Source: Telluribacter humicola (GTDB lineage: Bacteria > Bacteroidota > Bacteroidia > Cytophagales > Spirosomataceae). From it: DNA of 64,000 bases. Made by a program: the position numbers and the translations under genes. Shown one piece after another: positions 52,429 through 62,732 of this stretch. Positions within the stretch are counted from its first letter, which is position 1, and each line of letters opens with the position of its first letter. The stretch spans positions 2,108,001 through 2,172,000 of the forward strand of contig NZ_JAFIQT010000001.1 in the NCBI RefSeq assembly GCF_017355935.1. Reading direction: 5' to 3'. The notes beneath the pieces were generated by a model, which saw only the letters and a program-made list of their open reading frames with translations, was not told the origin of the DNA and made no database searches.

Positions 52429-55122
52429 ATGGCTAATGGCGCAGAAAAAGTAAGGCTAGCTCTACAGAAGGAGAATAAGGGTTGGAAAAAATGGGGTCCC
52501 TACTTATCCGAACGCCAATGGAGTACCGTACGGGAAGACTACAGTGGCAATGGCGACGCCTGGAGCTACATTACACATGAAATGGCTCGCTCCAAGGCCT
52601 ACCGATGGGGTGAAGAAGGAATTGGTGGTTTCTCGGATAACAAGCAACATATATGCATGGGGTTTGCGTTCTGGAACCACCGGGATAAGTTTCTTAAAGA
52701 ACGTCTATTCGGCCTTACCAACCGCGAGTCCAATCATGGCGAAGATGTAAAGGAGATGTACTACTACCTGGATAGTACTCCTACGCATTCGTACATGAAA
52801 ATGCTCTATAAGTACCCTCAGCAGGCCTTCCCTTATGATAAGTTGCGCCAGGAAAACGCTCGACGTGGCAAAGCCGATCAGGAGTATGAGATCATGGATA
52901 CCGGTGTATTCGATGAGGATGACTACTTCGATATATTTATGGAATACGCCAAAGCCGATCAGGAGGATCTTCTGATGCGGGTGACGGTGCATAACCGCGG
53001 GCCAAAGGACGCTCCCATCACGGTGCTGCCTACCATATGGTTCCGCAATACCTGGTCGTGGGGCTATGAGGCCTTCAACTACAAGCCCATGATGAACGGT
53101 ATCTCTAACCGGCTGATCGAGGTGACGCACCGCAAGCATGGTAAGTTTAACCTCTACCTGGAGGATGCTGACCAGCTCCTTTTCTGCGAAAACGAGACCA
53201 ACTTCAAGAAGCTCTACGGTACTAATAATACGACTGCCTATCCAAAGGATGGCATCAATGACTACATAATCAGTGGCCGGAAAACAGCTACCGTTAATCC
53301 GAATCAGATAGGTACCAAGGCGGCGGGTAGTTTTACCCGAATGGTGCCAGCCGGAGAAAGCGTAACGATTCGTATTCGGTTGGTGAATCAGACCAAGTCG
53401 GAACCTTTCAGTGGATTTGATGATATTTTTGCCAAACGTATCCGGGAGGCGGATGAATTTTATGGCGATCTGCAGAAAGATGTAGATGATATAGAGCTGT
53501 GTTCTATTCAGCGGCAGGCCTACGCGGGTATGCTATGGAGCAAGCAGTTTTACTACTACAATGTATACGAGTGGCTGAAAGGCGACCCTTCGCAGCCGGA
53601 GCCGCACCCCTCGCGCAATTGGGCACGTAACTCATCCTGGCGGCACCTGTATGCGGCGAACTTGATCTCGATGCCCGATAAGTGGGAGTACCCGTGGTTT
53701 GCGGCCTGGGATCTGGCTTTCCATTGTATACCTCTGGCGCGGGTAGATGCGGACTTCGCTAAACGCCAGCTCGAAATCCTGCTCCGTGAGTACTACATGC
53801 ATCCCAACGGGCAGATACCGGCCTACGAGTGGAATTTTTCGGATGTAAATCCGCCCGTACATGCCTGGGCTACCTGGAAGGTGTACGAGATAGACCGCGA
53901 GCAGAATGGGGGAGTAGGGGACATAGAATTCCTGGAAAAGATATTCCATAAGCTCCTGCTGAACTTCACCTGGTGGGTCAACCAGAAAGACGAGACAGGC
54001 AACAACATATTCAGTGGTGGCTTCCTTGGGCTTGATAACATCGGGGTATTTGACCGCTCTACGCCCATGCCTTTTGGTGGGAAGCTGGAGCAGGCCGACG
54101 CGACCGGCTGGATGGCCATGTATACCCTTAACATGCTGCGTATCGCGGTAGAGATATCGCTGAAGCAGCCTGTGTACCAGGACATGGCCTCTAAGTTCTT
54201 TGAGCACTTCCTGCACATAGCCGGTGCCATGGAATCAATGGGGGGCGAAAATCTTACCATCAGCCTGTGGGACGAGGAAGACCAGTTCTACCACGACGTC
54301 ATTCACATTCCCAACGGACAAAGTATCCTGCTCAAGGTACGTTCTATCGTAGGACTTATTCCGCTCTTTGCCGTTGAGATCCTGGATCCGCAGATGCTTG
54401 ACAAACTACCTGTATTCAAACGCAGGGTAGAGTGGGTAATAGCCAACCGACCCGATCTGGCGCGCCTGATATCGCGATGGTTTGAGTCCGGTAAAGGGGA
54501 GAACCGTCTGCTTTCGATCTTGCGGGGACACCGCATGAAGATGATGCTGAAGCGGATGCTCGACGAGCAGGAGTTCCTTTCGGACTATGGTGTACGGGCG
54601 CTCTCCAAGTACCATAAGGATAATCCTTACAAGTTCTTTATTAATGGTGAGGTACTGGAGGTGGAGTATACCCCGGCCGAAGCCCTGACCGATATTATGG
54701 GTGGTAACTCCAACTGGCGGGGGCCCATCTGGTTCCCCCTGAACTACCTGATCTTTGACTCCCTGCTCAAATTCCACTCCTACTACGGGGATGACTTTGA
54801 GGTAGAGTACCCTACCAATTCAGGCAACCTGACTACTATTAATAAGGCGGCCATGGGTATTGCCGACCGCCTGATCAATATTTTCAGACGTGATGAAAAT
54901 GATCGCCGGGCTGTTTATGGTGATTGTGAAAAGCTTCAGAATGATCCTCACTTCCGCGATCACATCCTGTTCTATGAGTACTTCCACGGAGACAACGGGC
55001 GAGGCTGTGGAGCCAGTCACCAGACCGGCTGGACGGGGCTGGTAGCTGAGCTGATCCTGCAGGTAGCGCGTTCCGGGGAGATTTCACAGCCAAAATCTGA
55101 GATGATGTTGGACAAACATTAA
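52429..55122 (+). CDS. GH63-like (MGH1-type) glucosidase
   Basis: A large alpha-glucosidase-like protein of the mannosyl-oligosaccharide glucosidase/GH63 type. The N-terminus has [29 protein letters not shown] and [16 protein letters not shown], and the catalytic (alpha/alpha)6 barrel has [35 protein letters not shown] and [22 protein letters not shown], ending with [13 protein letters not shown]. No signal peptide, so cytoplasmic. Length is 897 aa. The downstream phosphohexomutase gene suggests glucose feeding to glycolysis or glycogen metabolism. Confidence 0.9.
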   Translation: MANGAEKVRLALQKENKGWKKWGPYLSERQWSTVREDYSGNGDAWSYITHEMARSKAYRWGEEGIGGFSDNKQHICMGFAFWNHRDKFLKERLFGLTNRESNHGEDVKEMYYYLDSTPTHSYMKMLYKYPQQAFPYDKLRQENARRGKADQEYEIMDTGVFDEDDYFDIFMEYAKADQEDLLMRVTVHNRGPKDAPITVLPTIWFRNTWSWGYEAFNYKPMMNGISNRLIEVTHRKHGKFNLYLEDADQLLFCENETNFKKLYGTNNTTAYPKDGINDYIISGRKTATVNPNQIGTKAAGSFTRMVPAGESVTIRIRLVNQTKSEPFSGFDDIFAKRIREADEFYGDLQKDVDDIELCSIQRQAYAGMLWSKQFYYYNVYEWLKGDPSQPEPHPSRNWARNSSWRHLYAANLISMPDKWEYPWFAAWDLAFHCIPLARVDADFAKRQLEILLREYYMHPNGQIPAYEWNFSDVNPPVHAWATWKVYEIDREQNGGVGDIEFLEKIFHKLLLNFTWWVNQKDETGNNIFSGGFLGLDNIGVFDRSTPMPFGGKLEQADATGWMAMYTLNMLRIAVEISLKQPVYQDMASKFFEHFLHIAGAMESMGGENLTISLWDEEDQFYHDVIHIPNGQSILLKVRSIVGLIPLFAVEILDPQMLDKLPVFKRRVEWVIANRPDLARLISRWFESGKGENRLLSILRGHRMKMMLKRMLDEQEFLSDYGVRALSKYHKDNPYKFFINGEVLEVEYTPAEALTDIMGGNSNWRGPIWFPLNYLIFDSLLKFHSYYGDDFEVEYPTNSGNLTTINKAAMGIADRLINIFRRDENDRRAVYGDCEKLQNDPHFRDHILFYEYFHGDNGRGCGASHQTGWTGLVAELILQVARSGEISQPKSEMMLDKH

Positions 55123-55193
55123 ATATTAAGTTTCTTTACCCGGTTTAAATATCCAACCATAACGCATACACTCATAACACATCTTCCGATCAC

Positions 55194-56957
55194 ATGGCCG
55201 TACAACTTGAAAGTAATGTTCTGGATAAAGTAAATTCCTGGCTTAATGGTAATTATGATATTGATACCAAGGCCGAAATCCAGGATTTGATTGATAATGA
55301 AAAGACGACTGAACTCACCGACGCTTTCTATAAAGATCTTGAATTTGGCACTGGTGGTTTGAGGGGGCTGATCGGCATTGGGTCCAACCGCATGAACCGC
55401 TATACCATCGGAGCGGCTACGCAGGGGCTTGCCAACTACCTCAACAAAACATTTGCCGGCGAAATGATCAAAGTAGCCATCGCGTACGACAGCCGTATCA
55501 AGTCCGATGAATTCTCGCGTATCACGGCGGATATCTTCTCGGCCAATGGCATCAAAGTATACCTTTTTGAATCACTGCGTCCTACGCCTGAGCTGTCTTT
55601 TGCCATTCGGCTACTGGGCTGTCACAGTGGTGTAGTGGTGACTGCTTCGCACAATCCCAAGGAGTACAATGGCTACAAAGCCTACTGGGTAGATGGCTCA
55701 CAGGTAGTAGCTCCGCACGACAAGAATATCATCGATGAAGTAAATGCTATTACTTCAGTGGATGATATCAATTTTGATGGTGATGATTCACTGATTGAAA
55801 TCGTCGGTAAGAATGTTGATGAAAAGTACCTGGACCAACTCCTGTCACTATCGATTTCCAAAGATGCGATCAGCCGTCAGAAGGCTTTGAAAATCGTATA
55901 TACTCCCATTCACGGTACAGGTATTACGCTGGTGCCACAGTTGCTGCAGCGTATGGGTTTTGAAAATGTAACGGTAATCGAAGAGCAGGCCGAGCCACAG
56001 GGTAATGGTCAGTTCCCGACTGTAGTATATCCTAATCCGGAAGAGACCGAAGCTATGAGCATGGCTATGGAAAAAGCCCGTGAGATAGACGCTGATCTGA
56101 TCATGGGGACTGACCCTGACTCAGACCGCGTAGGGATCGGTGCCAAGAACCAACATGGCGAGCTGCAACTACTTAATGGTAACCAGACCGCCAGCCTGCT
56201 CATCTACTACCTGCTAAATGCCTGGAAAGATGCGGGCAAACTAACCGGTACTCAATTCGTTTGTAAAACCATTGTAACTACTGACCTGATTGATCGTATG
56301 GCTGAGGCTTACGGGGTGAAGTGCTACAACACTCTGACCGGCTTTAAGTACATCGCGCAGGTGATCCGTGAGAAGGAAGGAATAGAGCAATTCATTGGTG
56401 GTGGTGAAGAGAGCTACGGCTACCTGATCGGTGATGCCGTTCGGGACAAAGATGCCATTGCTTCCTGCGGAATGATCGCTGAGCTAACGGCTTATGCCAA
56501 GGATAAAGGCCTGAGCCTGTTCGATATGCTCATGGAAATCTACAAGCAGTTCGGGTTCTACTACGAAGGCTTGATCTCGCTGACCAAGAAGGGTAAGTCA
56601 GGAGCGGATGAAATCCAGCAGATGATGGCTGATTTCCGCACTAGTCCTCCCAAGACGCTGGCCGGTTCGGAAGTGATCCGTATGGATGATTACAAAGCAC
56701 TTACTACGACCGATCTTCGTACGGGTAACAGAGAGGAAATACCTTCCGGAGAGATGGGTATTGAGCCTTCAAACGTACTCCAGTTCTTTACTGCCGACGG
56801 TACCAAGTTTACATGTCGTCCGTCAGGTACTGAGCCTAAGATCAAGTTCTACGTGGGAGTACGTGCCGCATTAGAAAGCAACGAAGACTTTGATGCCGTA
56901 TACGATAGCCTTAAGCAAAAGGTAAAATCAATTGGCGAAGAGCTGGGGCTACAATAA
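55194..56957 (+). CDS. Phosphohexomutase (phosphoglucomutase/phosphomannomutase family)
   Basis: The phosphoserine site is VVTASHNPKEYNGYKAYW, the metal loop is GTDPDSDRVGIG, the sugar-binding loop is GGGEESYGYLIGDAVRDKDA, and the phosphate-binding C-terminal loop is FTCRPSGTEPKIKFY. Length (587 aa) fits the long phosphopentomutase/phosphoglucomutase subgroup. It follows the GH63-like glucosidase gene by 71 bases in the same direction. Cytoplasmic. The exact sugar is not determined. Confidence 0.95.
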   Translation: MAVQLESNVLDKVNSWLNGNYDIDTKAEIQDLIDNEKTTELTDAFYKDLEFGTGGLRGLIGIGSNRMNRYTIGAATQGLANYLNKTFAGEMIKVAIAYDSRIKSDEFSRITADIFSANGIKVYLFESLRPTPELSFAIRLLGCHSGVVVTASHNPKEYNGYKAYWVDGSQVVAPHDKNIIDEVNAITSVDDINFDGDDSLIEIVGKNVDEKYLDQLLSLSISKDAISRQKALKIVYTPIHGTGITLVPQLLQRMGFENVTVIEEQAEPQGNGQFPTVVYPNPEETEAMSMAMEKAREIDADLIMGTDPDSDRVGIGAKNQHGELQLLNGNQTASLLIYYLLNAWKDAGKLTGTQFVCKTIVTTDLIDRMAEAYGVKCYNTLTGFKYIAQVIREKEGIEQFIGGGEESYGYLIGDAVRDKDAIASCGMIAELTAYAKDKGLSLFDMLMEIYKQFGFYYEGLISLTKKGKSGADEIQQMMADFRTSPPKTLAGSEVIRMDDYKALTTTDLRTGNREEIPSGEMGIEPSNVLQFFTADGTKFTCRPSGTEPKIKFYVGVRAALESNEDFDAVYDSLKQKVKSIGEELGLQ

Positions 56958-56984
56958 CAGTCCAATCCCGCTCGAATAGATTAG

Positions 56985-57010
56985 TCCTCCGGGGTATTGG
57001 CCCCGGAGGA
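56985..57010. terminator. Bidirectional terminator
   Basis: TCCTCCGGGG and its complement form a 10-base stem with a 6-base loop between the convergent mutase (stop 56957) and Gfo/Idh/MocA (stop 57022) genes, followed by T8 on the plus strand. Confidence 0.9.
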
Positions 57011-57021
57011 TTTTTTTTATT

Positions 57022-58059
57022 TTATACAGGCAAAATCGTTCTGTCGCGGCTGCTTTGCCAGGCCAGGTCTATTACCCGGGTGGTGAGGAGTACCTCTTCC
57101 GGCTTTACGGCAGGTTCAGATTTATTCACGATTACATCATATAGGTTGTCGTAGTAGGGCATATAGTTGCCGGGCAGGCTCTTGTGTACGCCGGTATAAT
57201 CTTCGGAAGAGAGGTGTCCCCAGCGATCCTCGGGCTCTTCACCCCAGGGAGTAGTGTCGGGTAGTACATCCTTACGCAGCGTTTCCTCCTGTACATCCAG
57301 TCCGGTTTTAATAAATGAGCCGGCGGTTCCGTGTAAGGTGTAGCGTAAGCTATTGTCATAAACCATCAGGCTGGACTTCAGCTGTACGCTCTTATCAGAG
57401 TAGTGCAGTCGAATCGAGAAGAAATCATCAATCAGGCTACCATCACGCAGGGTTTTTATCTCAGCCGATACTGCTTCGGGTTTTCCAAATAGCGCCAGGG
57501 CCTGGTCAACCAGGTGTGGTCCCAGATTATACAGGTTTCCACCTCCGTCACCCGATTGCTCCTTCCAGGTATTGGTAACCGGAACGGGACGGTAGCGGTC
57601 GTAGCGGCTTTCAAATTCAACAATTCGGCCAATAGTACCCTCGTCAATGATCTGCTTGATGGTCAGGAAGTCCGAATCCCAGCGGCGGTTCTGGTAGGCA
57701 GTGATCATGAGGCCTTTCTGAGCGGCTAGTTCAACCAGTTCGCGTGCTTCCTGCTCAGTATTGGCAAATGGCTTCTCGATCACCACGTGCTTACCTTTTT
57801 CAAGCGCAGCTTTAGCGTAGTCAAAGTGGGTGTCGTTGGGGGTACAGATAAATACCAGATCTATGGCCTCGTCGGCCAGTAGCTCATCTACCGACCGTAC
57901 CGTTTCTATGGATGAGTCAAACTCCTGAGCCTCATTCTTACTTCGCTCCACTACTTTTTTTAACCGGAAACGAGGATTTACCGAAAGAAAGGGAGCATGA
58001 AAGTAGCGCCCCGATAGACCAAAGCCGATAAGGCCAACTTGTAGTATTCTGTCTGACAT
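57022..58059 (-). CDS. Gfo/Idh/MocA-family oxidoreductase
   Basis: A NAD(P)-dependent sugar or inositol oxidoreductase. N-terminal Rossmann fold with VGLIGFGLSGRYFHAPFL, LVFICTPNDTHFDYAKAALEKGKHVVIEKPFANTEQEA (family EKP motif), and a C-terminal beta-sheet substrate domain (GGNLYNLGPHLVDQALALFGKP). Length is 345 aa. Cytoplasmic. Substrate unknown. Confidence 0.94.
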   Translation of the reverse strand: MSDRILQVGLIGFGLSGRYFHAPFLSVNPRFRLKKVVERSKNEAQEFDSSIETVRSVDELLADEAIDLVFICTPNDTHFDYAKAALEKGKHVVIEKPFANTEQEARELVELAAQKGLMITAYQNRRWDSDFLTIKQIIDEGTIGRIVEFESRYDRYRPVPVTNTWKEQSGDGGGNLYNLGPHLVDQALALFGKPEAVSAEIKTLRDGSLIDDFFSIRLHYSDKSVQLKSSLMVYDNSLRYTLHGTAGSFIKTGLDVQEETLRKDVLPDTTPWGEEPEDRWGHLSSEDYTGVHKSLPGNYMPYYDNLYDVIVNKSEPAVKPEEVLLTTRVIDLAWQSSRDRTILPV

Positions 58060-58369
58060 TTTATAGTATAGGTTAGTATGAGTTAGTGAGTGGTACAGTT
58101 GATAAAGCAGGTACTACCCTGCATATAACAGTGCCTTGCCCGTAAAACTACGGGAATTATGGAATTACAGCGAGCTCTTCCACTATAAATAGGTAGGTGT
58201 AATGCTATGGTTCGAAGTGTACTACTGCTTCTTCAGGAGGTCATCAAACGTTATTTTTAAAGGCAATACTGCTGAAGTTGTTTAGGGTACTGGTAGCCTA
58301 ATCAGGCCATATGCTGGATCAGTTACAAGGGGTAGAGCTTTCGTGGCAAAAAAATCATACTTTTGCGCT
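58060..58369. other. Intergenic region, no gene seen
   Basis: About 310 bases lie between the divergent starts of the Gfo/Idh/MocA gene and tsaE. I saw no convincing gene, strong promoter match or terminator. A short GCAGG..CCTGC inverted repeat near 58108-58124 is the only structure. Confidence 0.4.
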
Positions 58370-58843
58370 ATGAAAGCCCCTGACGTCACTATCCGGTTCA
58401 AGGATCTGTCTGAGTTAGATTCTGTTGCTTCCCAGCTACTAGCGGTAGGGAATGAGGTACCTGTGTGGCTATTTGAGGGGACCATGGGAGCCGGAAAAAC
58501 TACCATTATTAAAAAACTTTGTAGTCAGTTAGGGGTTGTTTCAATTGTACAAAGCCCTACTTTCGCTTTGGTTAATGAATACGTGACGGATCAGGAAAGA
58601 GTAATCTATCACTTCGATTTTTATCGGATCAAAAACGAGGAAGAAGCTCTTGATATGGGAGTTGAAGAATATTTCTATTCTGGTGATTTTTGTTTTGTGG
58701 AGTGGCCCGGAAAAATTGCTTCCCTATGGCCATCCAGCTATATGCTTGTTGATGTCACTTCCGACGAAGACGGAGAACGTACCGTACAAGCCACTATCAT
58801 TTCTAACGAATTAAATGCTACGCAATGGGACAGCCTCAGGTAA
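58370..58843 (+). CDS. tsaE: tRNA threonylcarbamoyladenosine biosynthesis ATPase TsaE
   Basis: TsaE supports threonylcarbamoylation of tRNA position 37 with TsaB/TsaD. Its Walker A is FEGTMGAGKTTIIKKLC, followed by VQSPTFALVNEYVTDQERVIYHFDFYRIKNEEEALDMGVEEYFYSGDFCFVEWPGKI. Length is 157 aa with the ATG at 58370 (MKAPDVTIRF); an in-frame GTG nine codons upstream is an alternative. It overlaps the alanine dehydrogenase start by 19 bases, so the two are probably translationally coupled. Confidence 0.93.
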   Translation: MKAPDVTIRFKDLSELDSVASQLLAVGNEVPVWLFEGTMGAGKTTIIKKLCSQLGVVSIVQSPTFALVNEYVTDQERVIYHFDFYRIKNEEEALDMGVEEYFYSGDFCFVEWPGKIASLWPSSYMLVDVTSDEDGERTVQATIISNELNATQWDSLR

Positions 58844-60051
58844 CAGGTTTTGAAGAATTAGCCAAACAAACTGTCCTGTACCCTCAGGAGTCGCTGGCGG
58901 CGGTTAAGACCAATAATAACTCGCTGCACATCGGACTCCCCCGCGAAATATCTCTGCAAGAAAACCGGATTGCTCTGACTCCCGACGCGGTGTCAATTCT
59001 GGTCAGGAACGGGCACGATGTATGGGTAGAAAAAGGAGCCGGTGAAGAAGCCAATTATCCCGACCACGAGTATAGTGAGGCCGGAGCCCTGATCGTACCG
59101 GGTCCCGAAGATGTGTACAAGTCCAGCCTTATTCTGAAAGTAGAGCCCCTGGTTGAAGAGGAGTTCAAGTATATAAAGTCCGGTTCGACCGTAATCTCGG
59201 CGCTTAATCTGCCCAGTCTTGAAAGGGGGTATTTCGAGAAGTTGAACCAGAATAAGATTACCGCCATCGGGTACGAAATCATAGAAGATCAGGTGGGAGG
59301 TATGCCCGTAATCCGGGCTATGAGTGAAATTGCGGGGAGTGCAGTACTGCTTATTGCAGCCGAATACCTGAGCAATGTAAACGGTGGACGCGGTGTAACG
59401 CTGGGAGGTATTACAGGAGTACCACCCACCAAGGTAGTTATACTGGGTGCCGGTACGGTAGCCGAATACGCCGCCCGGGCAGCTCTGGGTCTGGGAGCTG
59501 ATATTAAGGTATTTGACAAGCATATATACCGGCTTCAGCGTCTGAAGTACGCCGTAGGGCAGAACCTGTATACCTCTATCATTGACTCCGATACCCTGAC
59601 CGAGGCTATCAGCCGGGCCGATGTGGTGATAGGAGCTATGCGAGGGGAGGATGGATGGAGCCCCTGTGTGGTCACAGATGAGATGGTGTCACGAATGAAA
59701 CCGGGCTCTATCATTATAGATGTCAGTATTGACCAGGGAGGCTGTTTTGAATCATCCCGTATGACGACGCACCGGCAGCCGGTTTTTCGTCACCATGGTA
59801 TAGTCCACTACTGTGTACCTAATATTCCCTCACGGGTAGCGCATACGGCCAGTGCCGCTCTGAGTAATATATTCTTACCTTTTTTACTGCAGACAGGTAC
59901 TATAGGAGGGATTGAGGAAATGATTTATGCCAATAGATGGTTTATGAAAGGGGTGTACAGTCACAAAGGAACCCTTACTAATTCATCCATAGCACGTAAG
60001 TACAACATGCGTTACAAGGACCTGACCCTATTGCTGGCAGCCCGCATGTAA
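58825..60051 (+). CDS. Alanine dehydrogenase-family protein
   Basis: The AlaDH/PNT-type enzyme oxidises L-alanine to pyruvate and ammonia with NAD. Signatures are IGLPREISLQENRIALTPDAVSIL (N-terminal domain), HDVWVEKGAGEEANYPD, the Rossmann GITGVPPTKVVILGAGTVAEYAARAAL, then PGSIIIDVSIDQGGCFESS and HYCVPNIPSRVAHTAS. Length (408 aa) is slightly over typical, with a 30-residue N-terminal extension before LHIGLPRE. It starts inside the end of tsaE and is followed 45 bases later by a small gene. The extension could also come from a non-native upstream start. Confidence 0.92.
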   Translation: MGQPQVTGFEELAKQTVLYPQESLAAVKTNNNSLHIGLPREISLQENRIALTPDAVSILVRNGHDVWVEKGAGEEANYPDHEYSEAGALIVPGPEDVYKSSLILKVEPLVEEEFKYIKSGSTVISALNLPSLERGYFEKLNQNKITAIGYEIIEDQVGGMPVIRAMSEIAGSAVLLIAAEYLSNVNGGRGVTLGGITGVPPTKVVILGAGTVAEYAARAALGLGADIKVFDKHIYRLQRLKYAVGQNLYTSIIDSDTLTEAISRADVVIGAMRGEDGWSPCVVTDEMVSRMKPGSIIIDVSIDQGGCFESSRMTTHRQPVFRHHGIVHYCVPNIPSRVAHTASAALSNIFLPFLLQTGTIGGIEEMIYANRWFMKGVYSHKGTLTNSSIARKYNMRYKDLTLLLAARM

Positions 60052-60096
60052 ATAATGAAAGGTACTTAGCAGGTGCTCTAAACATAAGCTAACACT

Positions 60097-60501
60097 ATGA
60101 TTAACCATAGCAACGAAAATGTATTGATGGATGATGCCAACTCGCCGGAAGTAAACAAACGGCTTCTGGGGATGGTATCGGAGGATTTTGTGAAAGTGGC
60201 CGATCAGCTAAAAGAGGCTTCTTATCAGATCAGGAAACGAGGTTTTTCGGAACATCCTGTATTTGTAACGTCCAGGGACCAAATGGAACTGGGTGTCCTG
60301 CTGCTCGGGGCGAATGACCTTACCAATCAGTGGAACTACCGCGCCAGCTTTTTGCAGGAGTTCATTGACCGTAATCTGGTTGGGAAAGAGTCCGAAGAGT
60401 TATTCAAAGAAAATTACAGGAATGCTGATGAATATTGTTGCCTCTTTGTAGTCAATGGCGACTTTGCCGGTTTTATCTTTGTTCCGTATCCGGAAGATTA
60501 G
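60097..60501 (+). CDS. Small conserved protein, unknown function
   Basis: A 134-residue protein starting MINHSNENVLMDDANSPEVN, with a helical middle (VSEDFVKVADQLKEASYQIRKRGFSEHPVFVTS) and a C-terminal ELGVLLLGANDLTNQWNYRASFLQEF followed by YCCLFVVNGDFAGFIFVPYPED. I do not recognise a named family. No signal peptide, so cytoplasmic. It lies 45 bases after the alanine dehydrogenase gene in the same direction and before a terminator, so it is the last member of the tsaE unit. Confidence 0.8.
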   Translation: MINHSNENVLMDDANSPEVNKRLLGMVSEDFVKVADQLKEASYQIRKRGFSEHPVFVTSRDQMELGVLLLGANDLTNQWNYRASFLQEFIDRNLVGKESEELFKENYRNADEYCCLFVVNGDFAGFIFVPYPED

Positions 60502-60562
60502 CAGGCGACAGATCTTGTTATATTATAAATAGGTATGATCATTCAGACGAAATCACTCTAAG

Positions 60563-60583
60563 GCAGATACAGTATGTATCTGC
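60563..60583 (+). terminator. Terminator after the small conserved gene
   Basis: Arms GCAGATAC and its complement with a 5-base loop are followed by a T6 tract, about 60 bases after the stop codon of the tsaE-unit gene. Confidence 0.88.
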
Positions 60584-60787
60584 TTTTTTAGTGAGTACCA
60601 TTACCTATACCATATCTATCCCATACAGCTTACCTTTGCAGGTACATAGGTAAGATGTAAATACAGCAAGGTACAATAAGAGGGGAGAGAGGGGCAGAAT
60701 GAAGAAGGAAAGCTCTTGCCGGACCAGATTGATTATTATTAATAGCTACTAAACACTTTATCGACTTTGATCCTAAAAGGAAATACA

Positions 60788-62461
60788 ATGAATAGTAAAC
60801 CCAAATCTTTCCTTCTTTCCATTGCCATACTGTTTCCTGTTGTTATTTACCTCATCTATGTTATTGCCAACGCCGTTCCGGTCTTCTTCGCGGATGATTT
60901 TCACCTGTTAAAAACCATAGTATGGGGGCAGGAAGCTCCAACCCTTTCTGAAAAATACATGCTGCTGATCCAGCAGCACAACGAGCACCGTATCCTGATT
61001 CCCCGCCTGCTCACCTGGGTGGACTACCTGCTGGAGGGGAGTATCAACTGGGTAAGCCTAATTGTATTTGGTAATCTCCTCTGGATCGGTACCCTCTGGT
61101 TTTTCTGGAGGGCCTTTAAGGCATTAGATGTACCCTACTGGTTGTTTATCCCCCTGCCCTGGATCCTGTTCCAGCCACAGTACTATGATAATGTTACCTG
61201 GACCATCAGTATCCTGCAGCAGTCGGTGATTGTGTTCTGGTTTAGTCTGATTGCTTTTCTATGCGCACAGGGCAAGTACCGCTGGGCCGTGGCCGTAGCG
61301 GTATTGGCGACTTTTACGCATGGCAATGGTATATTTAGCTTTGTGGTGATAGGCGCCATAATAGTACTTGAGCGCAAGTGGAAAGAAGCCATCATCTGCT
61401 TTGTGGTGATGGTACTGGTAGCTCTGCACTATTTCTGGGATTTCGGGAAAGGTCCTAATGCCGACTTCATGCGCAGCCTTTCCAATCCGGTACGTCTGGT
61501 GGCTTCGTTCTTCGCCTTCTTTGGTACCATGACCAAGGTACTCCTTGCCAATCCGCTCTATGCCGCAGCACTGGGGGCGGTACTGTTCCTGATCCCGGCC
61601 TTGTACCTTTTGCCCCGATTTTTTACAGTATTTCGAAAGCCGCTGTCCCTTACCTTCTTTGATAAGATCCTGCTGGGTAACCTGCTGTTCCTGGCTATTA
61701 CCGGTGCCCTGGTGAGTGTGTCCAGAAGCTGGGGAGGCATTGAGACAATTATAGCTCCCCGGTACCAGCACTACTCGCCCTACGTGAGTGCCTGGACGTA
61801 CCTGGTGTTGGTCAGGCTTACCGCAGGATATCTCCGCAATGCTGTGGGGCTGGTGTTCTTGCTGGGAGGTATAGCGTTTAATGGATTAGCCTACTTTGTA
61901 TATGATCAGGAGATCAAACTTCGTCGTAATTGGTTGCTGGCTGATGATACCAACTGGACCAACCATAAGCGGTTTCTGCAGTACAATGATTTCTTCAATG
62001 ATAACGTCATCAATGAGTACAGTCAGGCCCAGTCCCGGGGCATCTGTACGACCAGGAGTCACTTCAAGCCACTCGGTACGTATAACCTGGGGAGTAGGGT
62101 AGTGCCCATTGATTTTTCAACCAATGAGTTTGTGATGGAAGCGGCAGACTGGCGCGAAGAGCATCAGAATCTGCGAATTACCAACACCACCCTGGAGGCA
62201 GACCATGTTTTTCTTTGCTTCAAGTCTAATAACCGGAAGGAGTACTGGGTGCCCGTACAGAAGTATAGGACTTCTGTTATGAACTTCCTGACCACCGGTA
62301 GCCACTACAAACCCGGCTTTATTACGGACCTATTACCGGAGAACTTAGCCCCGGCTGAATATCGTATAGGAGTATTGGTTGGAAACACTTTTTACTGGAC
62401 TGATTCGAGAGTAGTTATTCAGGCGGATAAAAGTGTTTTAATAAAAAAAGGTACTATCTAA
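60788..62461 (+). CDS. Polytopic membrane protein, GT-C-like glycosyltransferase candidate
   Basis: About ten membrane helices (first at SFLLSIAILFPVVIYLIYVI) with the first extracytoplasmic loop containing the acidic pair FADDFHLL and a conserved QHNEHRILIPRLLTW, a pattern seen in GT-C-fold transferases that use lipid-linked sugars. The C-terminal 150 residues (from about YDQEIKLRRNWLLADDTNW) form a soluble extracytoplasmic domain. The start at 60788 (MNSKPKSFLL) follows the expected positively charged N-terminus. Length is 557 aa. Enzyme role not proved. Confidence 0.75.
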   Translation: MNSKPKSFLLSIAILFPVVIYLIYVIANAVPVFFADDFHLLKTIVWGQEAPTLSEKYMLLIQQHNEHRILIPRLLTWVDYLLEGSINWVSLIVFGNLLWIGTLWFFWRAFKALDVPYWLFIPLPWILFQPQYYDNVTWTISILQQSVIVFWFSLIAFLCAQGKYRWAVAVAVLATFTHGNGIFSFVVIGAIIVLERKWKEAIICFVVMVLVALHYFWDFGKGPNADFMRSLSNPVRLVASFFAFFGTMTKVLLANPLYAAALGAVLFLIPALYLLPRFFTVFRKPLSLTFFDKILLGNLLFLAITGALVSVSRSWGGIETIIAPRYQHYSPYVSAWTYLVLVRLTAGYLRNAVGLVFLLGGIAFNGLAYFVYDQEIKLRRNWLLADDTNWTNHKRFLQYNDFFNDNVINEYSQAQSRGICTTRSHFKPLGTYNLGSRVVPIDFSTNEFVMEAADWREEHQNLRITNTTLEADHVFLCFKSNNRKEYWVPVQKYRTSVMNFLTTGSHYKPGFITDLLPENLAPAEYRIGVLVGNTFYWTDSRVVIQADKSVLIKKGTI

Positions 62462-62666
62462 GATCTGTAAAATTTTATTCTGTTCTTGATTAGATAGAGT
62501 GACTTGCTCTTACTGTGTTACCTAAAATATCTAGTGACTCATTTGGCTGCTGATGAAGATGCTGCTCCTTTGCGTTTTGAAGCTAATGTTAAATAAATTG
62601 TATTATTCGAAGTGATATTGCGCTCAATGTGTTACTAAAACACGAATGATTTGTAATAAAAATTAA

Positions 62667-62701
62667 TTTGTTGTAACTGGTTATGTAAATATTTAATTTT
62701 C
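62667..62701 (+). promoter_or_regulatory. Candidate promoter for the SusC-type gene
   Basis: TTTG at 62667-62670 and TAATTTTC at 62694-62701, 23 bases apart, fit the Bacteroidota -33/-7 consensus with one mismatch (final G is C). The leader to the ATG at 62733 would be about 25 bases. The rest of the preceding 270-base gap is AT-rich with nothing else seen. Confidence 0.45.
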
Positions 62702-62732
62702 ATACCAGTCTTAACAAATCCTTCGAATATCT

